Positions 35,421 through 45,688 of a stretch of DNA of 64,000 bases are shown here, in pieces; the first letter of the stretch is position 1, and each line of letters begins with the position of its first letter. The stretch covers positions 558,001 through 622,000 of the forward strand of contig NADL03000024.1 in the NCBI GenBank assembly GCA_002205965.3, written 5' to 3'. Origin of the DNA: Kappaphycus alvarezii. Lineage: Eukaryota > Rhodophyta > Florideophyceae > Gigartinales > Solieriaceae. Below the pieces are notes generated by a model. It did no database searches. It was not told the origin of the DNA and worked only from the letters and a program-made list of their open reading frames with translations. Made by a program: the position numbers and the translations under genes.

Positions 35421-37100
35421 CTGTTCAAACTATCCTCGCCAACTGATGAAATTCTTGCCAAAACTGCTTAATTGCTATGTACCTCGTGAAGGAGCTCTGC
35501 GCTATCACTACAATTGTTTCTATTCTTGTATTCTAATATATCCCATTTCACATGACGTAGTAATATTTCGCTCACAAGAAGCACTATGGATCTGTCTTAC
35601 TTCATTCGAAAATATTCACGCTATAACTATGCAAGGAAAGAATTCTGGGTGACCACTGGATCCTACTTGGCAGAAAGTCCATAGAACAAGTACAGAATAT
35701 AAATAAAGAGATCGATGTTAGTAGATTAGTTGAAAATCTAACAGTAAGGGGCGACATAATAGAACTGTCGATTTGGTCCTTTAATTTTGAAAGGTGCGGT
35801 TCGGCTATTCCCCGGTGTATGCTAAACGTGTTCAGGATAATGAGTAGCATCACCATCATAGTAGAACAGTTGAACAAAAATAATTTACTGTAGAACAGTA
35901 CTGTACAGTACTGTAGATCCGTAGAGTAAAGATCTAAGAACAGGACACAGTAGAACCTACGGTACGAGAGCATAAGTAAGTCTTGTTCGTTTTCTTTGAT
36001 CTGGCGGAAAGCGAGCTCCTGCATGGCACGACACCCGACTTTTATAGAGAAATGAAGCGCAGTAGTGGAAAAGATTTAGGCCATGAGATCCGCTGGCCGG
36101 TAAAGTATGGATACGCGATACCGAACGCCTCGATCATCCAAGGGTATAACGCCATACCGCCGAAAGGCCATCATACCGTACGCGTGCAATACAGTGAATT
36201 AGTCTTACCTATCGTAGTGTAAATCAAATATTAGTTCCTACAAATGTACAGCGCAACAAGTTGATATACACGCATGTTGAAGTTCTATTTGCTTCTCGTA
36301 ATGTCTTGATCATCATCAATATGAAGGTTGTCCGCTCGATAGGTCACTCAGACGTCTCTAAATAGAACTATCCTATTCGATAGGTCAATGGTTGGGAGCG
36401 ATTTCAATGCCAATTTTGGCTCGAATGATGGATGAAAGCCAACGATTTGTATACACGTTCGAAAATCCTCCAGTTCTGGGATTGCCCTCAACCAGCTTGA
36501 TGTCATCTCTTTCGAAAAACGCTGTGACATCACGTCTCTCCTCAATGCAATCACATAATGAAATTCTTTATTTCATTCACTGTTTGAGGTACGCACAAAA
36601 GTTTGTTCCCCGTCCATTCTGCATAGAAAACGTGCTTGACTATTTGCCAAAAATGTATGAATATTTTAGAGTTGGTGACAACTGCCTGATCCGCTTACAG
36701 GTATAAAGGGGAGATTTGGGTGCTTTATTTCTTAGAGACACAGACGGCTGTGTACAGAAAGGAAGGAGGCATATCTGCGCTCTGGAACGCACTGGAGGAG
36801 GCGCTCGCACAGGGCAGGAATGACAGGAGAAGCCTGCCTTGTTCAGTATTTGAAAGGATCAGGTCGGCAGCATTTCGTATGTTCACGATCGTAAGATGAT
36901 GGATGATACGCCACGGGTTCATCTAAGAGGCTGGCTCGAAGCTTGCCAGCAGGTGCAAAGTCATAGAAGGAAATAAACTCCTCGCGGTGCTACCACAGAA
37001 GAACTGAGAAATGATATTCCTCTCGCTCGTTCCTATCTTTGATGCGTCAAAGTCTGAAGAAAGAAGGATCTTTAGTCATTACTTATTTTGAGTGTGCACC
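35421..37100. other. AT-rich stretch with one repeat cluster
   Basis: A small TACTG/CAGTA cluster at 35,893-35,915 is one of the few inside an AT-rich block. Frames at 35983-36222 and 36348-36706 are open but unrecognised. Composition rises near 36,730 towards the next GC-rich block. Confidence 0.4.
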
Positions 37101-37128
37101 AACCCCGGCAGCTGTAGTGCACTGACAC

Positions 37129-37740
37129 TCAGCCGTCTGTCACAGAATGTTCCTGTACAGTCCCAGACCCGAATCTGGACACTACAGTACATCCCGCGCG
37201 TCCCCTCATTACCAACAATTCGGACCCCCGATTGGTACAGGTGGCCATCACCGATCGAATAGTTTCAACAAAGCCGAAAACGGCATGGCATGAAAACCCT
37301 AAAACAGTACTGTATTCCTCCGTATACAAAAGAAAAATTAGATCTAGCAGAATGCAACCCACTGCATCCAGCCAGTCCTGCGAGCCCCCTACATCGCGCA
37401 CACCCGCGCCTGCTGCGGGCGAGTGCAGCAGGATCCGGATGCATGCATTCTGTGGTGCAAGCGGAGATCCGGGGACCCGAGGGTTGCTGCCGTTGGAGGG
37501 TTGCGGTTGTTGCGGTGCCACTGCGCGGCATGTTGGAGGTTGGTAGCAAGTGCTGATAGGTTTGACACCCGCGAGTCTTTTTGCGCAACTCGCATCAGGG
37601 TCCATCATGCCGCACTGTGCGAGTGGTCGCTTTTGCTTTTGCCGCACGGGCAGTGCAGCATTGGATGCACTGTGGGGGCCGTCAAGTGCTGTACTGGACA
37701 GTGCTGTACAGTACAATACTGTACAGTAGGACGGTTGAAC
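37129..37740. other. GC-rich block with open frames on both strands, plus repeats
   Basis: A 195-codon minus frame (37129-37716), a 111-codon plus frame (37423-37758) and others overlap without a recognisable domain. CAGTA/TACTG units lie near 37,305 and at 37,683-37,729. A real gene may be here, but the sequence does not show which strand. Confidence 0.3.
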
Positions 37741-38095
37741 GGTAGGACGTTAGAATAGGGCGGAAAGCAGGTTCCGTACGGAAATGGCGCACCAAGTCAT
37801 CGCTACCTGCTTACAGTTTACCGTAAGGCTTACACTGAATGCAAGAAACGGCCACTGCTTCCCAAAGGCTGGCCGAATTCCAACGGGACATCATACGCGT
37901 TTGCCATTCACCTCACCCTCACTCAAATGGCCAGTCAACTTACCCCCCCCTGCTTTCCCATCTCGCTCGTCATCCCTATCGTGTTGCTACCTTTGTCAGC
38001 ACTAGTCCGTGTCGATCAAACCAAATCGCATCAAACTTGTGCATCCTGTTGTGTTAAGAAAAGCGTGCGACTTTGAGGCGGTAAGTGCGTGATGG

Positions 38096-39362
38096 TTGTG
38101 GGCTAAGGGGCGGTGCTTTTGGAGCGGAACATACGTGAAAGACATGAAGAGTTTTGTACCGATATCCAAGTGGGGTTGCACAAATGGGGGATATCTGCGG
38201 TGGTGGGGCGGATGTGGCGTCGGTTGGGTCGTGGCATACGGAGGTATGTATTTGGAAGCGGTGTGTGATGGTGGGGGTGATGATGGTTGTTTGGATATTG
38301 CAGGGGGGAATGGGGGAGGAGGGGGTGGAGAGGGAGGGGTGGGGTTGATGGGGAGATTGAACGGGCGAGACGGTTATGGGGTGGTGGGAGGGCCGGAAAT
38401 GGACAGTGGGAAAAGGTTATGGGGGATGTGGTGATTGGGGTGAAGACGGGGCATGAGGTGGCGGCGAAGAGGCTGGGAAAGTTGAAGAGGAGTGGGTGGT
38501 GGTCGGTGGGGCGACGGGTGCCGAATTTGTTGGTGATGAGTGATGAGGGGGATGAGGGGTTGGGGGTGGTGGGGGTGAGGGAGTATGCGGCTGGGGTGTT
38601 GGCGAATGAGACGGGGATGATAGTGGGGTGGATTGGCCCGAGGGTGGTTTGAGAGGAGCGGGTGGAAGGGGGATAAGGATAAGAATTTGCCGATGTTGCA
38701 TATGATGAGGTGGGTGTTTCCGGGGAAGGGTTGGTATGTGTTGATGGATGATGACACGTATTTGTTTTTGGAGAATTTTGCGAGGTTTATTACAAAAGAG
38801 GCGGGGAGGGAGGGGGAGGCATTGTATACGGGAAAGGTTTTTACATATCAAAGTGTGGGGGTTTGCAAGGGATGGGAGCTGGGCGGCGAATCGATCCGAG
38901 GAAAAGGGGATGTTTGCGCATGGGGGATCTGGGATTGTGGTGAATGGAGTGGCGATGGAGAAGGTTTACCCGAGAATTGGAGAGTGCATTCGGGAGTATA
39001 GTCGTGCTGGGCGGGGGATATGCAGGTGGGTTGTGTTTAGAAAGACTCGGGTGTTGGTGAGGAAGAGGGGGGGAAGAGTGGGTACGAGCGGCATTTTATC
39101 CCGTTTGGGCCGAGTAAGGCGCTGAGCGATCGACGGTATACGTCGCGTGGAAGAGTTCGAAGAGCCAGTGACGTTTCACAAGATTGCCGAAGAGGAGGAG
39201 GAATTGGTGAGTCGATTTGAAAAGGGGGCGAAGGGTGGAGTGGTCAAATATAATGAGCTGAGGGAATATCTGATGGGGCATGGTGTTGTGCCATGTCATA
39301 CGGAGCACAACAAAAAGGTCAAGTGGTACGGAGGAGTTTATGCCGCCAGAGTTGAAGAGTAA
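38096..39362 (+). CDS. GT31 fringe-like glycosyltransferase (multiply frameshifted)
   Basis: The conserved core is unmistakable: DVVIGVKTGHEVAAKRLGKL from about 38,420, then RSGWKGDKDKNLPMLHMM. The metal-binding DxD motif sits in WYVLMDDDTYLF (DDD at 38,747-38,755). The acceptor-side motif FAHGGSGIVV is at about 38,913-38,942, then AMEKVYPRIGECIREY, CWAGDMQVG, YERHFIPFGPSKALSDRRYT, and a C-terminal frame ending at TAA 39362 (VKWYGGVYAARVEE). This is the fringe-type GT-A glycosyltransferase family, usually a Golgi type II membrane enzyme using a UDP-sugar. The N-terminus is unclear; VGVMMVVWILQGG near 38,270 could be its signal anchor. At least five single-base shifts, several at G runs, break the frame without internal nonsense changes in the motifs. 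Coding strand is G-rich and C-poor. Confidence 0.78.
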
Positions 39363-39457
39363 ATAGATTTACAAGTGCCAGTAGAGCGACAGCATGTTGG
39401 AGGCAGAGTGTGAGTTTTGATGAATCGGCGCGGTTATTGTGCGGATAAAAGAATCGT

Positions 39458-40260
39458 TTGTTTCTGCGCAGAAATTCGAAACTGTACAAGCTTGGTACAG
39501 CTACAGCAGAACGTGTTGAAATGGAAAAATTACCGTTGGCAAGTCGAAATGGCATTTCGTGTCATACCTGTCGGTTGCTGAGCCGCCAAGCCGCACACCA
39601 CATGCTGCAGCCACCGCTCCCCTCACCCATTGGATATTCCACATTTGCACAAACCATCATCTCTTCACCAAAATCCACCGCCCACCCAAACCCCACATCC
39701 CTTACCTCCCATCAGCACACCATTGCACCCATGCAAAGCACTCCCAACACTCACCTCCATTCCCCCCTCCCAAAACCCCGACCGAAACAAACATACACCC
39801 CTCACAAGTCGCCAGCCCTCCCTTTCAAAAAGCCACCAACAGCCACCGTCACCACGGCACACATTCAACCGCCCACGCCACCCACCTCCTCCCCATCCAC
39901 ACCCATCTCCATATCCATCCATATCCACCCCACCCACCCAACTAGCACTATCCGACACCACTCATGCGCCCACCCTCACTACCACTATCCCACTGCCCAC
40001 CATCCAACCTCTCAAAACAAGCCAACAAGCCCTCACAATCCAACCCCCCAGCATACCACCTCTGCCTCACAAACTCCCCCCTCCCCTCCTCATCCAACAT
40101 CACACACATAACCTTCAAACCCCCCCACGCCACACCCCTCCTCCTCCTCCACCCATGCAAACTCCCGCCCTTCCAACCCCCAATCTTACCAAACTGCCTC
40201 CCATAAATCACCTCTGCACGCCTAAAACCGCAGGCGCTATGGCTATGGAATAACTCACAT
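39458..40260. other. C-rich block, coding strand unresolved
   Basis: The plus strand offers a 207-codon Pro/Thr/His-rich frame (39630-40253) ending PPINHLCTPKTAGAMAME. The minus strand offers 39948-40211 with GGLKVMCVMLDEEGRGEFV and RQRWYAGGLDCEGLLACFER, which looks more like a folded protein and has G-ending codons like the neighbouring glycosyltransferase. The strong C/G asymmetry keeps both strands open. I lean slightly to the minus strand but cannot name a family. Confidence 0.3.
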
Positions 40261-40292
40261 CCCCCATCCAGTGCGCATCGCCAAGGAATCCA

Positions 40293-40634
40293 TCAACTGA
40301 CACCAGAATACACGGTCCTCACTGCGCAAGCAGCGAGGACTCGACTGAGTATGGTGGAGAGTAGGCGGCGTTGGCACAGGCGGTCATGGCACCACCTTGG
40401 TGTAAGGGGGGGGAGCGGAGATGGCGATGTGGATTGCGGGGCAGGCGGTTTGGGATGGGGATAGGGAGGTGGTTGTGGTGCAGGGGGTGGATAGGGTGCA
40501 TGTGGAGATGGGGATTGGGGGGGAGAGTTGGCGGTGACATGACTGTGGATGACAGGGGAGGTGAATGTAGGAGGTGAGAAATTTGGGGGGTTTATTGGGG
40601 TGGGTGAGTTGGGGGCTGGTTTGTGTGCGGGCAT
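40293..40634 (-). CDS. Proline-rich hypothetical protein
   Basis: ATG 40634 (minus) follows a C/A-rich leader (CACCCACACCATG) like those before the 16.2-kb bZIP start and the 43.2-kb frame. The product begins MPAHKPAPNSPTPINPPNF and is almost entirely Pro, Ser, Thr, His. It ends at 40293 in an unrelated-looking tail, so a frame change near 40,390 is likely. No domain. It resembles the disordered N-termini of the bZIP proteins here, but no basic region was found downstream. Confidence 0.3.
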   Translation of the reverse strand: MPAHKPAPNSPTPINPPNFSPPTFTSPVIHSHVTANSPPQSPSPHAPYPPPAPQPPPYPHPKPPAPQSTSPSPLPPLTPRWCHDRLCQRRLLSTILSRVLAACAVRTVYSGVS

Positions 40635-40639
40635 GGTGT

Positions 40640-42340
40640 GGGTGGAGATTTTGAGGGGTGGTGGAAGAAGGAGGGCGGTGTGGGGGGGGCGGTGGTTTTT
40701 TTGAGGTGGTTTATGACAGGTGGGTCGTCAGGCAGCGGGGTTTTTAGTAGGTTTGGGGGGACTGCGGTGATTGGGTTTTGCTTTTTGTTTTTTTTGTTTT
40801 TTTTGGAGGGCAGTGGCCTGCGCCGTGGTTATGAGAGGGTGTGCGCGCATTTTGAGCGCTTTTTTGGAAGGTGGTCGCGTGTTTTTTTGGGGTCTTGTGC
40901 ACTACAGTACTTGCAGATATGTACAGTAGAGTTGGGTGTACAGTACTGCAGTTTGGGTTTGCGGGGGCACCATGTTGCATGTCTTTGAACGGAACGGTGA
41001 TACAGTGGAGGGTCAGCTTTTTGGTAGGGCAGGTTCCATCGGCTTGTCGCAACCATATGGACACTTGTGCCGCCGGTGTGCCTCGTGCCCAAAAAAGCAG
41101 CAGCCATTGCTGTACAAGCAGCTAGCAAACCGTGGTTTTTAAAAATCAGAAAAAAATCAGCCTCCCCTCCACCACCCGCCGCTCTGCAAACCGCTGCGAC
41201 TCACTCAAACGCCATCCCCGTCATGTAGACAGCAACACGTTTTCAAAAGCCCGGCATGTCAAGCAGAGGACAGCACATTGTGCGGTTTCAACAGGTTCTT
41301 TTTCAGCGACAGGTTCACCACCCGCCGCTTTATGCAACGCATACAGGAAACAGCATCGTGATTGGTCGCGCCTCAGTCTGGCTTGATACGCTGTTGGTCA
41401 TGACGGTTTTGGTTGATGTTATTTGTTGCGGATATGGTGCTGCCCACTGGTGTACTGTTAGAGTGTGGTGTACGAACGATTCACTGCCCATCCATGTGAC
41501 AGGGAGGCTGGGTGTTTCAATTTTGGTTGCGCTGTGTGCATTTCCGCACCTTGGATTTTTTTTTCCGTGGTTGTCGCACGGTGTGGCTGCAGGTGGGTTG
41601 ATTCAGTGGCCGTGTCGAGGGAGGATGGGAAGAGACGGGGGAGGAGCGGCATTTTGCGGCGGTACGTAAGAATGTTTTTTGCGTTGATGGCTCGCGCAGG
41701 TTTTTGTGGCATTTTGCAACTTTCTGTGGTTTTTGTCTACTGTACAGATATTGATCTTATGATACAGTATATAAATGTTTTTGATTGCCCTCCAATGGTT
41801 CTCCATACGTTATCCTCTTCCTTTTGTGTACTGTACGGTACTGTACTATAAGATAATTAATGACGGTATCGGTGTACCAAAGCCAAACCCCCCTCTTTTT
41901 TTTCAAGTAAACCACCCCCCCCCCCCCGAAAGACACACCCGCTCACCAAACCCAGCCACAACCGCGGGACGCAGCCGACCAGTTACACAAATCGACGCAT
42001 GCCAATTGCACACAAATGCTTCTCCTCACCTCATCAAACCCTCCCCACGCGCACAACACTTTCCCATACATCAAACCACTCCCGTCGCACCAAACCAAAC
42101 GCACCAGCACAAGCCACAAGCAATCCAACACCATTCACCAAAACCAGGCCTAGGCCACCTGCAACCCCACCTACCAGAGCCAAGCCCTGTCGTTACGGCC
42201 AACAGCGGCACGTCATACCACCTTGACCATGCCGCATCCGGCACCTTGATTTCTTGTGCGTTACGAGCGTGGGCGCGTGGCTCCAGCTGACCGACGCCCC
42301 TCGCTCACCGTGTTTTCAAACGACGGATCCGTGCAATGTA
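40640..42340. other. GC-skewed block, no assignable gene
   Basis: G-rich to 40,900, mixed to 41,700, C-rich 41,880-42,240. A plus frame (41256-41669) includes hydrophobic stretches (WLDTLLVMTVLVDVICCGYG and LVALCAFPHLGFFFPWLSHG) that could span a membrane. A frame at 40623-40988 has IGFCFLFFLFFLEG. CAGTA/TACTG units lie at 40,903-40,948 and 41,826-41,850. A frameshifted membrane-protein gene is possible. Confidence 0.3.
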
Positions 42341-42352
42341 CACGACTGTACA

Positions 42353-42821
42353 CTACAGTAGTACGTAAAGCGGGGATTTTGTAAAGCTTTCATGTCGAGT
42401 CTTGTGTACAGTGACCTGCTTGTCTAGTGTACTGTACGTGAGCAGGTCGCGAGAGTCACACCGTTGAGCTGGCGATCTCGCGGGCAGAGATTCATTTGGC
42501 GAGGGTGCGACCCGCCAATTTTGGGGCTGTTGCCGTTTGATTGCAATTGGACGATTTGTCCAAGCCAGTCTTGCGACTGGCTTTCGCTTACATTGACTGA
42601 CTGTTGACAGAGTCTGATGCATATTATGCAAAGCTTGTGGAGGATTGCCTTGACTCGCGCTGGGATTGTCCGCATGTGCCTTGTTTGATTTCATCACTTT
42701 TTGCATTTTCTCTTTTTTTGGGTCTACCTTTCCAAAGGTATGAAAACGCACTGCATAATTTCGCTGCATTGACAAAATAGGAGGTATGACTTATTCTTTT
42801 TGGATAGTCACCACCCTCCAA
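42353..42821 (-). CDS. Coding-like minus-strand region, unknown
   Basis: Three minus-strand frames each contain protein-like stretches in succession: RFHTFGKVDPKKEKMQKVMK, then NPPQALHNMHQTLSTVS, then SESQSQDWLGQIVQLQSNG. Together they suggest one product broken by single-base shifts. The translation is basic at first and Gln/Ser-rich later. I recognise no family, and the CAGTA repeat at 42,338-42,437 abuts the 3' end. Confidence 0.28.
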
Positions 42822-43244
42822 TCCCTATCCAGCACGTCGTAAGGCAAAAACTATGCCTCAATTTTTATACGCTACTGTACATTACTGCATCTGACCTCAG
42901 CCCTGTTTGTAACTCTTTTGTAATTTCCACTCTTCTCACCCATTGGTTACAAAGGTGCTCCAAGAAAGAGAGTTACAGTATTCCCGCCATGAAAATTGGA
43001 CCAGCGACGGCACGTTTCCGCTGCTGTCAAGAGCCAAAGTCAACCATTCGCTCACTCTCATCACGTCTTGCTCATCAACCGTAATCACGAGTACAGTATC
43101 TAAAAGTACAGTGCAGAACAGCCCAGTCTCGCATGCGCCCCACCTGGAGATCCCATGTCTACAACAGATACCACAAGTATAAACACAGCCACAAACCCAC
43201 TCCAAAAACATCAGCACCCCCACCTCCATCACTCAAGATAACTA
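42822..43244. other. Intergenic, possible promoter
   Basis: Nothing coding is clear. GTATAAACA near 43,176 lies about 70 bp before ATG 43245 and could be a TATA element for the next frame. Confidence 0.3.
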
Positions 43245-43659
43245 ATGTCTAAAGATCCTTCTCCAAAACATACCCCACCCACCATCTACAGATTCTCCAC
43301 CACCGTCAACGGTTTTACAAATCCCCCGATATTTCCTCTCTCATCATTTCTCCCCCATGCGCTGTCCCCACCACCATTTCTCCAACCCAACCGCAACTGC
43401 TGTTTCCCCCAGATTCGCCCCTTTGAATTGTCACCACCTCCAAAGTCTCACGTTCCACACCACACACACCCACCCCCAACCCCCCACGTCCACATTCCAC
43501 ACCCACCCCTCCCGCCACGTCAGACCCTCCACCTACGCCCACCACCCTCAAAACCCACACGAATCTACCCCCGAACAGACACCCCTCCGCCCACTCCAAC
43601 CCAGCACTCCAAAACTCCAGCCTGACACACACCCCCCGTTTGAAACAATCGACCACTAA
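43245..43659 (+). CDS. Small proline-rich hypothetical protein
   Basis: From ATG 43245 the frame reads MSKDPSPKHTPPTIYRFSTT and continues Pro/His/Ser-rich to 43625. An overlapping frame carries NPHESTPEQTPLRPLQPS to a stop at 43659, so the last third may be frameshifted. A TATA-like GTATAAACA and a C/A-rich leader precede it. No domain is seen; predicted to be disordered. Confidence 0.35.
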
Positions 43660-44150
43660 ACCCCCCCCCCCCCGTCACACACCGCCCCGTCCCCTCCGCA
43701 TGTACACACATAGCTCGGGTTTGCACGCTGCGTTGGGAAGGGGCTGGTGTCAGAGGGTGTGCGTTTCAGTGCCGCGCCGCTTCGCTGGTGTGTAGTGGGT
43801 GTATGTGGTGTGCTGTGGTATACAGGGTGGGTGGGGGACGGGTTTGACGGTGTGTGGTGGGTGGGTCGGAGTTGATGTGGCGTGGGTTTATGCTGCGGCT
43901 GTGATTGGAGGGGAGGGAAGATCCGAAGGGTGGGGACGGCGCGAGATTGGATTGGGCGGTGGGGCATACGGGGTTTCAGAGGGTTGCGGTGGGGGGGTTG
44001 CGTTGAATAATCCACACCCTTTGAGTACTGTACTTGCTGTACTGTGTAGTACAGTACAGTTTTGTATTGGTTTGTTTTGTACAGGTGCTGTGATTGTTCT
44101 GTAATGTGCGGGGGATGACCCTTGGCGCCTGTGCATGAGACATTACAGAA
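43660..44150. other. G-rich stretch and repeat cluster
   Basis: A 14-C run at about 43,661 is followed by G/T-rich sequence with frames open on both strands (43656-44136). A TACTG/CAGTA cluster lies at 44,021-44,062. No gene is recognised. Confidence 0.4.
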
Positions 44151-44152
44151 AG

Positions 44153-44410
44153 AATCTTTACTCTTTATTTATCTAGAGTGTTTACCGACTGGAAGAAGGA
44201 ATTTCTTTCTTCTCCTGCTCTGCTGCGGCGTGCCGCAAATTTAGGAATGTCGCACAGAGGTTGCACTGTAATGAAGTCGTTGGAGCGTTTTCATCAAGGT
44301 CAAGTTGTCGTGTTTCTAGCCCAGTCACGCGACGAAAACGATGTTAGGTACAGTATCTTGTAAGAGAATCTTTTACTCTTTTTACTTATCTTGAGTGTAC
44401 ACCGACTGAA
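44153..44410. repeat. About 45-bp direct repeats flanking 160 bp
   Basis: AATCTTTACTCTTTATTTAT and the following TCTAGAGTGTTTACCGACTG (about 44,153-44,192) recur as a diverged copy at about 44,366-44,410 (GAATCTTTTACTCTTTTTAC, then TTGAGTGTACACCGACTG). The spacing of about 212 bp suggests a partial tandem duplication or the ends of a small element. The 61-codon frame between them is unrecognised. Confidence 0.65.
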
Positions 44411-44415
44411 AAGGG

Positions 44416-44595
44416 TACTGTACTGTACTGTACTGTACTGTACTCTTGAAACCATGGGGACCGAGCGCAATACGACTATTGTGCTGTGCTGTACAACAAG
44501 TACTGTACTGCACAGTTCATTAGAGATGCGTTGACGTACAATAGAGTTAAAAAAAGTTTGTGTACTACGTACTGTACTATACTGTAAAGTAGGTG
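44416..44595. repeat. (TACTG)n arrays
   Basis: About five perfect TACTG units at 44,416-44,444, followed by scattered TACTG/CAGTA units to 44,595. This marks the edge of the second GC-rich block. Confidence 0.88.
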
Positions 44596-44599
44596 CAGT

Positions 44600-45600
44600 T
44601 GTGTAATGCAGCTAATCTGGCCCTGACTCAACTGCTGAATTGTACTGTAGGCTATAATTTTCAGTGCAGGGTATATATTGTACCGTATCCAGTTGTGGTG
44701 TGATGAACATTGGCTATGTTGTCGGGGGAAACTAAGATGGTGAGCACAGAGTCATCGGTGCGGGGTCGATTATAATTCATGAGATCGGTCGGGTCCATGC
44801 GAATGCCCAAAAAATCCAGTAGGAAAAAACAGGCTTTTTGACTCGATGTCGATCCTCCTCGTCTACTGCTGTTCTTCGCGGAATTCTTAGATTGTGAGGT
44901 AGTCCTTGTCCGAGAGTCAGTGCTTAAGCTTGTGTTTGATCTTGCCCGTTCTTGCTTTGCTTTAGTTAATGCTTCTGCGCTCGTGGATGAGTTTTACGCC
45001 TTCCCATGGCATGTGTGGTGGGCCACAACTCAGCATGATCACGGCCTGATTGAGCCGTTCGTCAAACCAGGCAAACCGTCAAAAAGGTGGTTCACTGCGC
45101 TGATTCGTCGAGGAAGGTCCAGCTTAGGCACCGAAAATGCCGCTCCGTTCCAGTCCAAACCAACCAATAGCAAATGAGGTAGGTTTATTCAGGAATCAAA
45201 CCTAGGTGGTTCGGTTCACCCATTAGAATTAGTTCTTTCCCCATTACTTTGTGGGTATACCCTTTTTGAGCCGATTGTTGTCTGGAAAACCATGGGATAG
45301 ATCGGATATATATTCCAAAGTAAAACACCCAAACCTTTCCCCCATTAGAATACTAGAACATGCAAACTTTCAATCACAAGCTGCATTAAAAAGACGTTCT
45401 AATACGATTAATCTGATATACCGATATTTGATTTGATGTGCTGACATCAGCACATAAAAGTAACTGCATTAATGCATTATAAAACATCTACAAAGATTAA
45501 GTTTTACGTTTCATGGATCTTTCGATCCGCTGACTCTCGCATGGTGCTATAAAAGCGCCTTGGAACAAACCACCCCAGGTCAAAAATTCTGCTTACATCT
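44600..45600. other. Spacer before the hAT relic; one unassigned frame
   Basis: A plus frame at 44920-45177 reads FYAFPWHVWWATTQHDHGLI and then a basic tail. I do not recognise it. It could belong to the hAT element or another decayed gene. The rest is AT-rich. Confidence 0.3.
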
Positions 45601-45604
45601 CGCT

Positions 45605-45670
45605 CGATCGATGAACACTTGTGGTTTTTTCGATCGATGACCACTTGTAGTCTTTTCGATCGAACAAGAT
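45605..45670. repeat. 26-bp tandem repeat with CGATCGATG motif
   Basis: Two 26-bp units (45605-45630 and 45631-45656) begin CGATCGATGAACACTTGTGG and CGATCGATGACCACTTGTAG. A third partial unit starts CGATCGA at 45657. It lies just upstream of the hAT reading frame and may be the subterminal repeat that hAT transposases bind. Confidence 0.65.
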
Positions 45671-45688
45671 CGCACACGAAAATCAGAT

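Noticed and set aside
38374..38851. Minus-strand Pro/His-rich frames of 127 and 144 codons
   Set aside because: They are antisense to the glycosyltransferase core motifs and open only because of the G/C skew.
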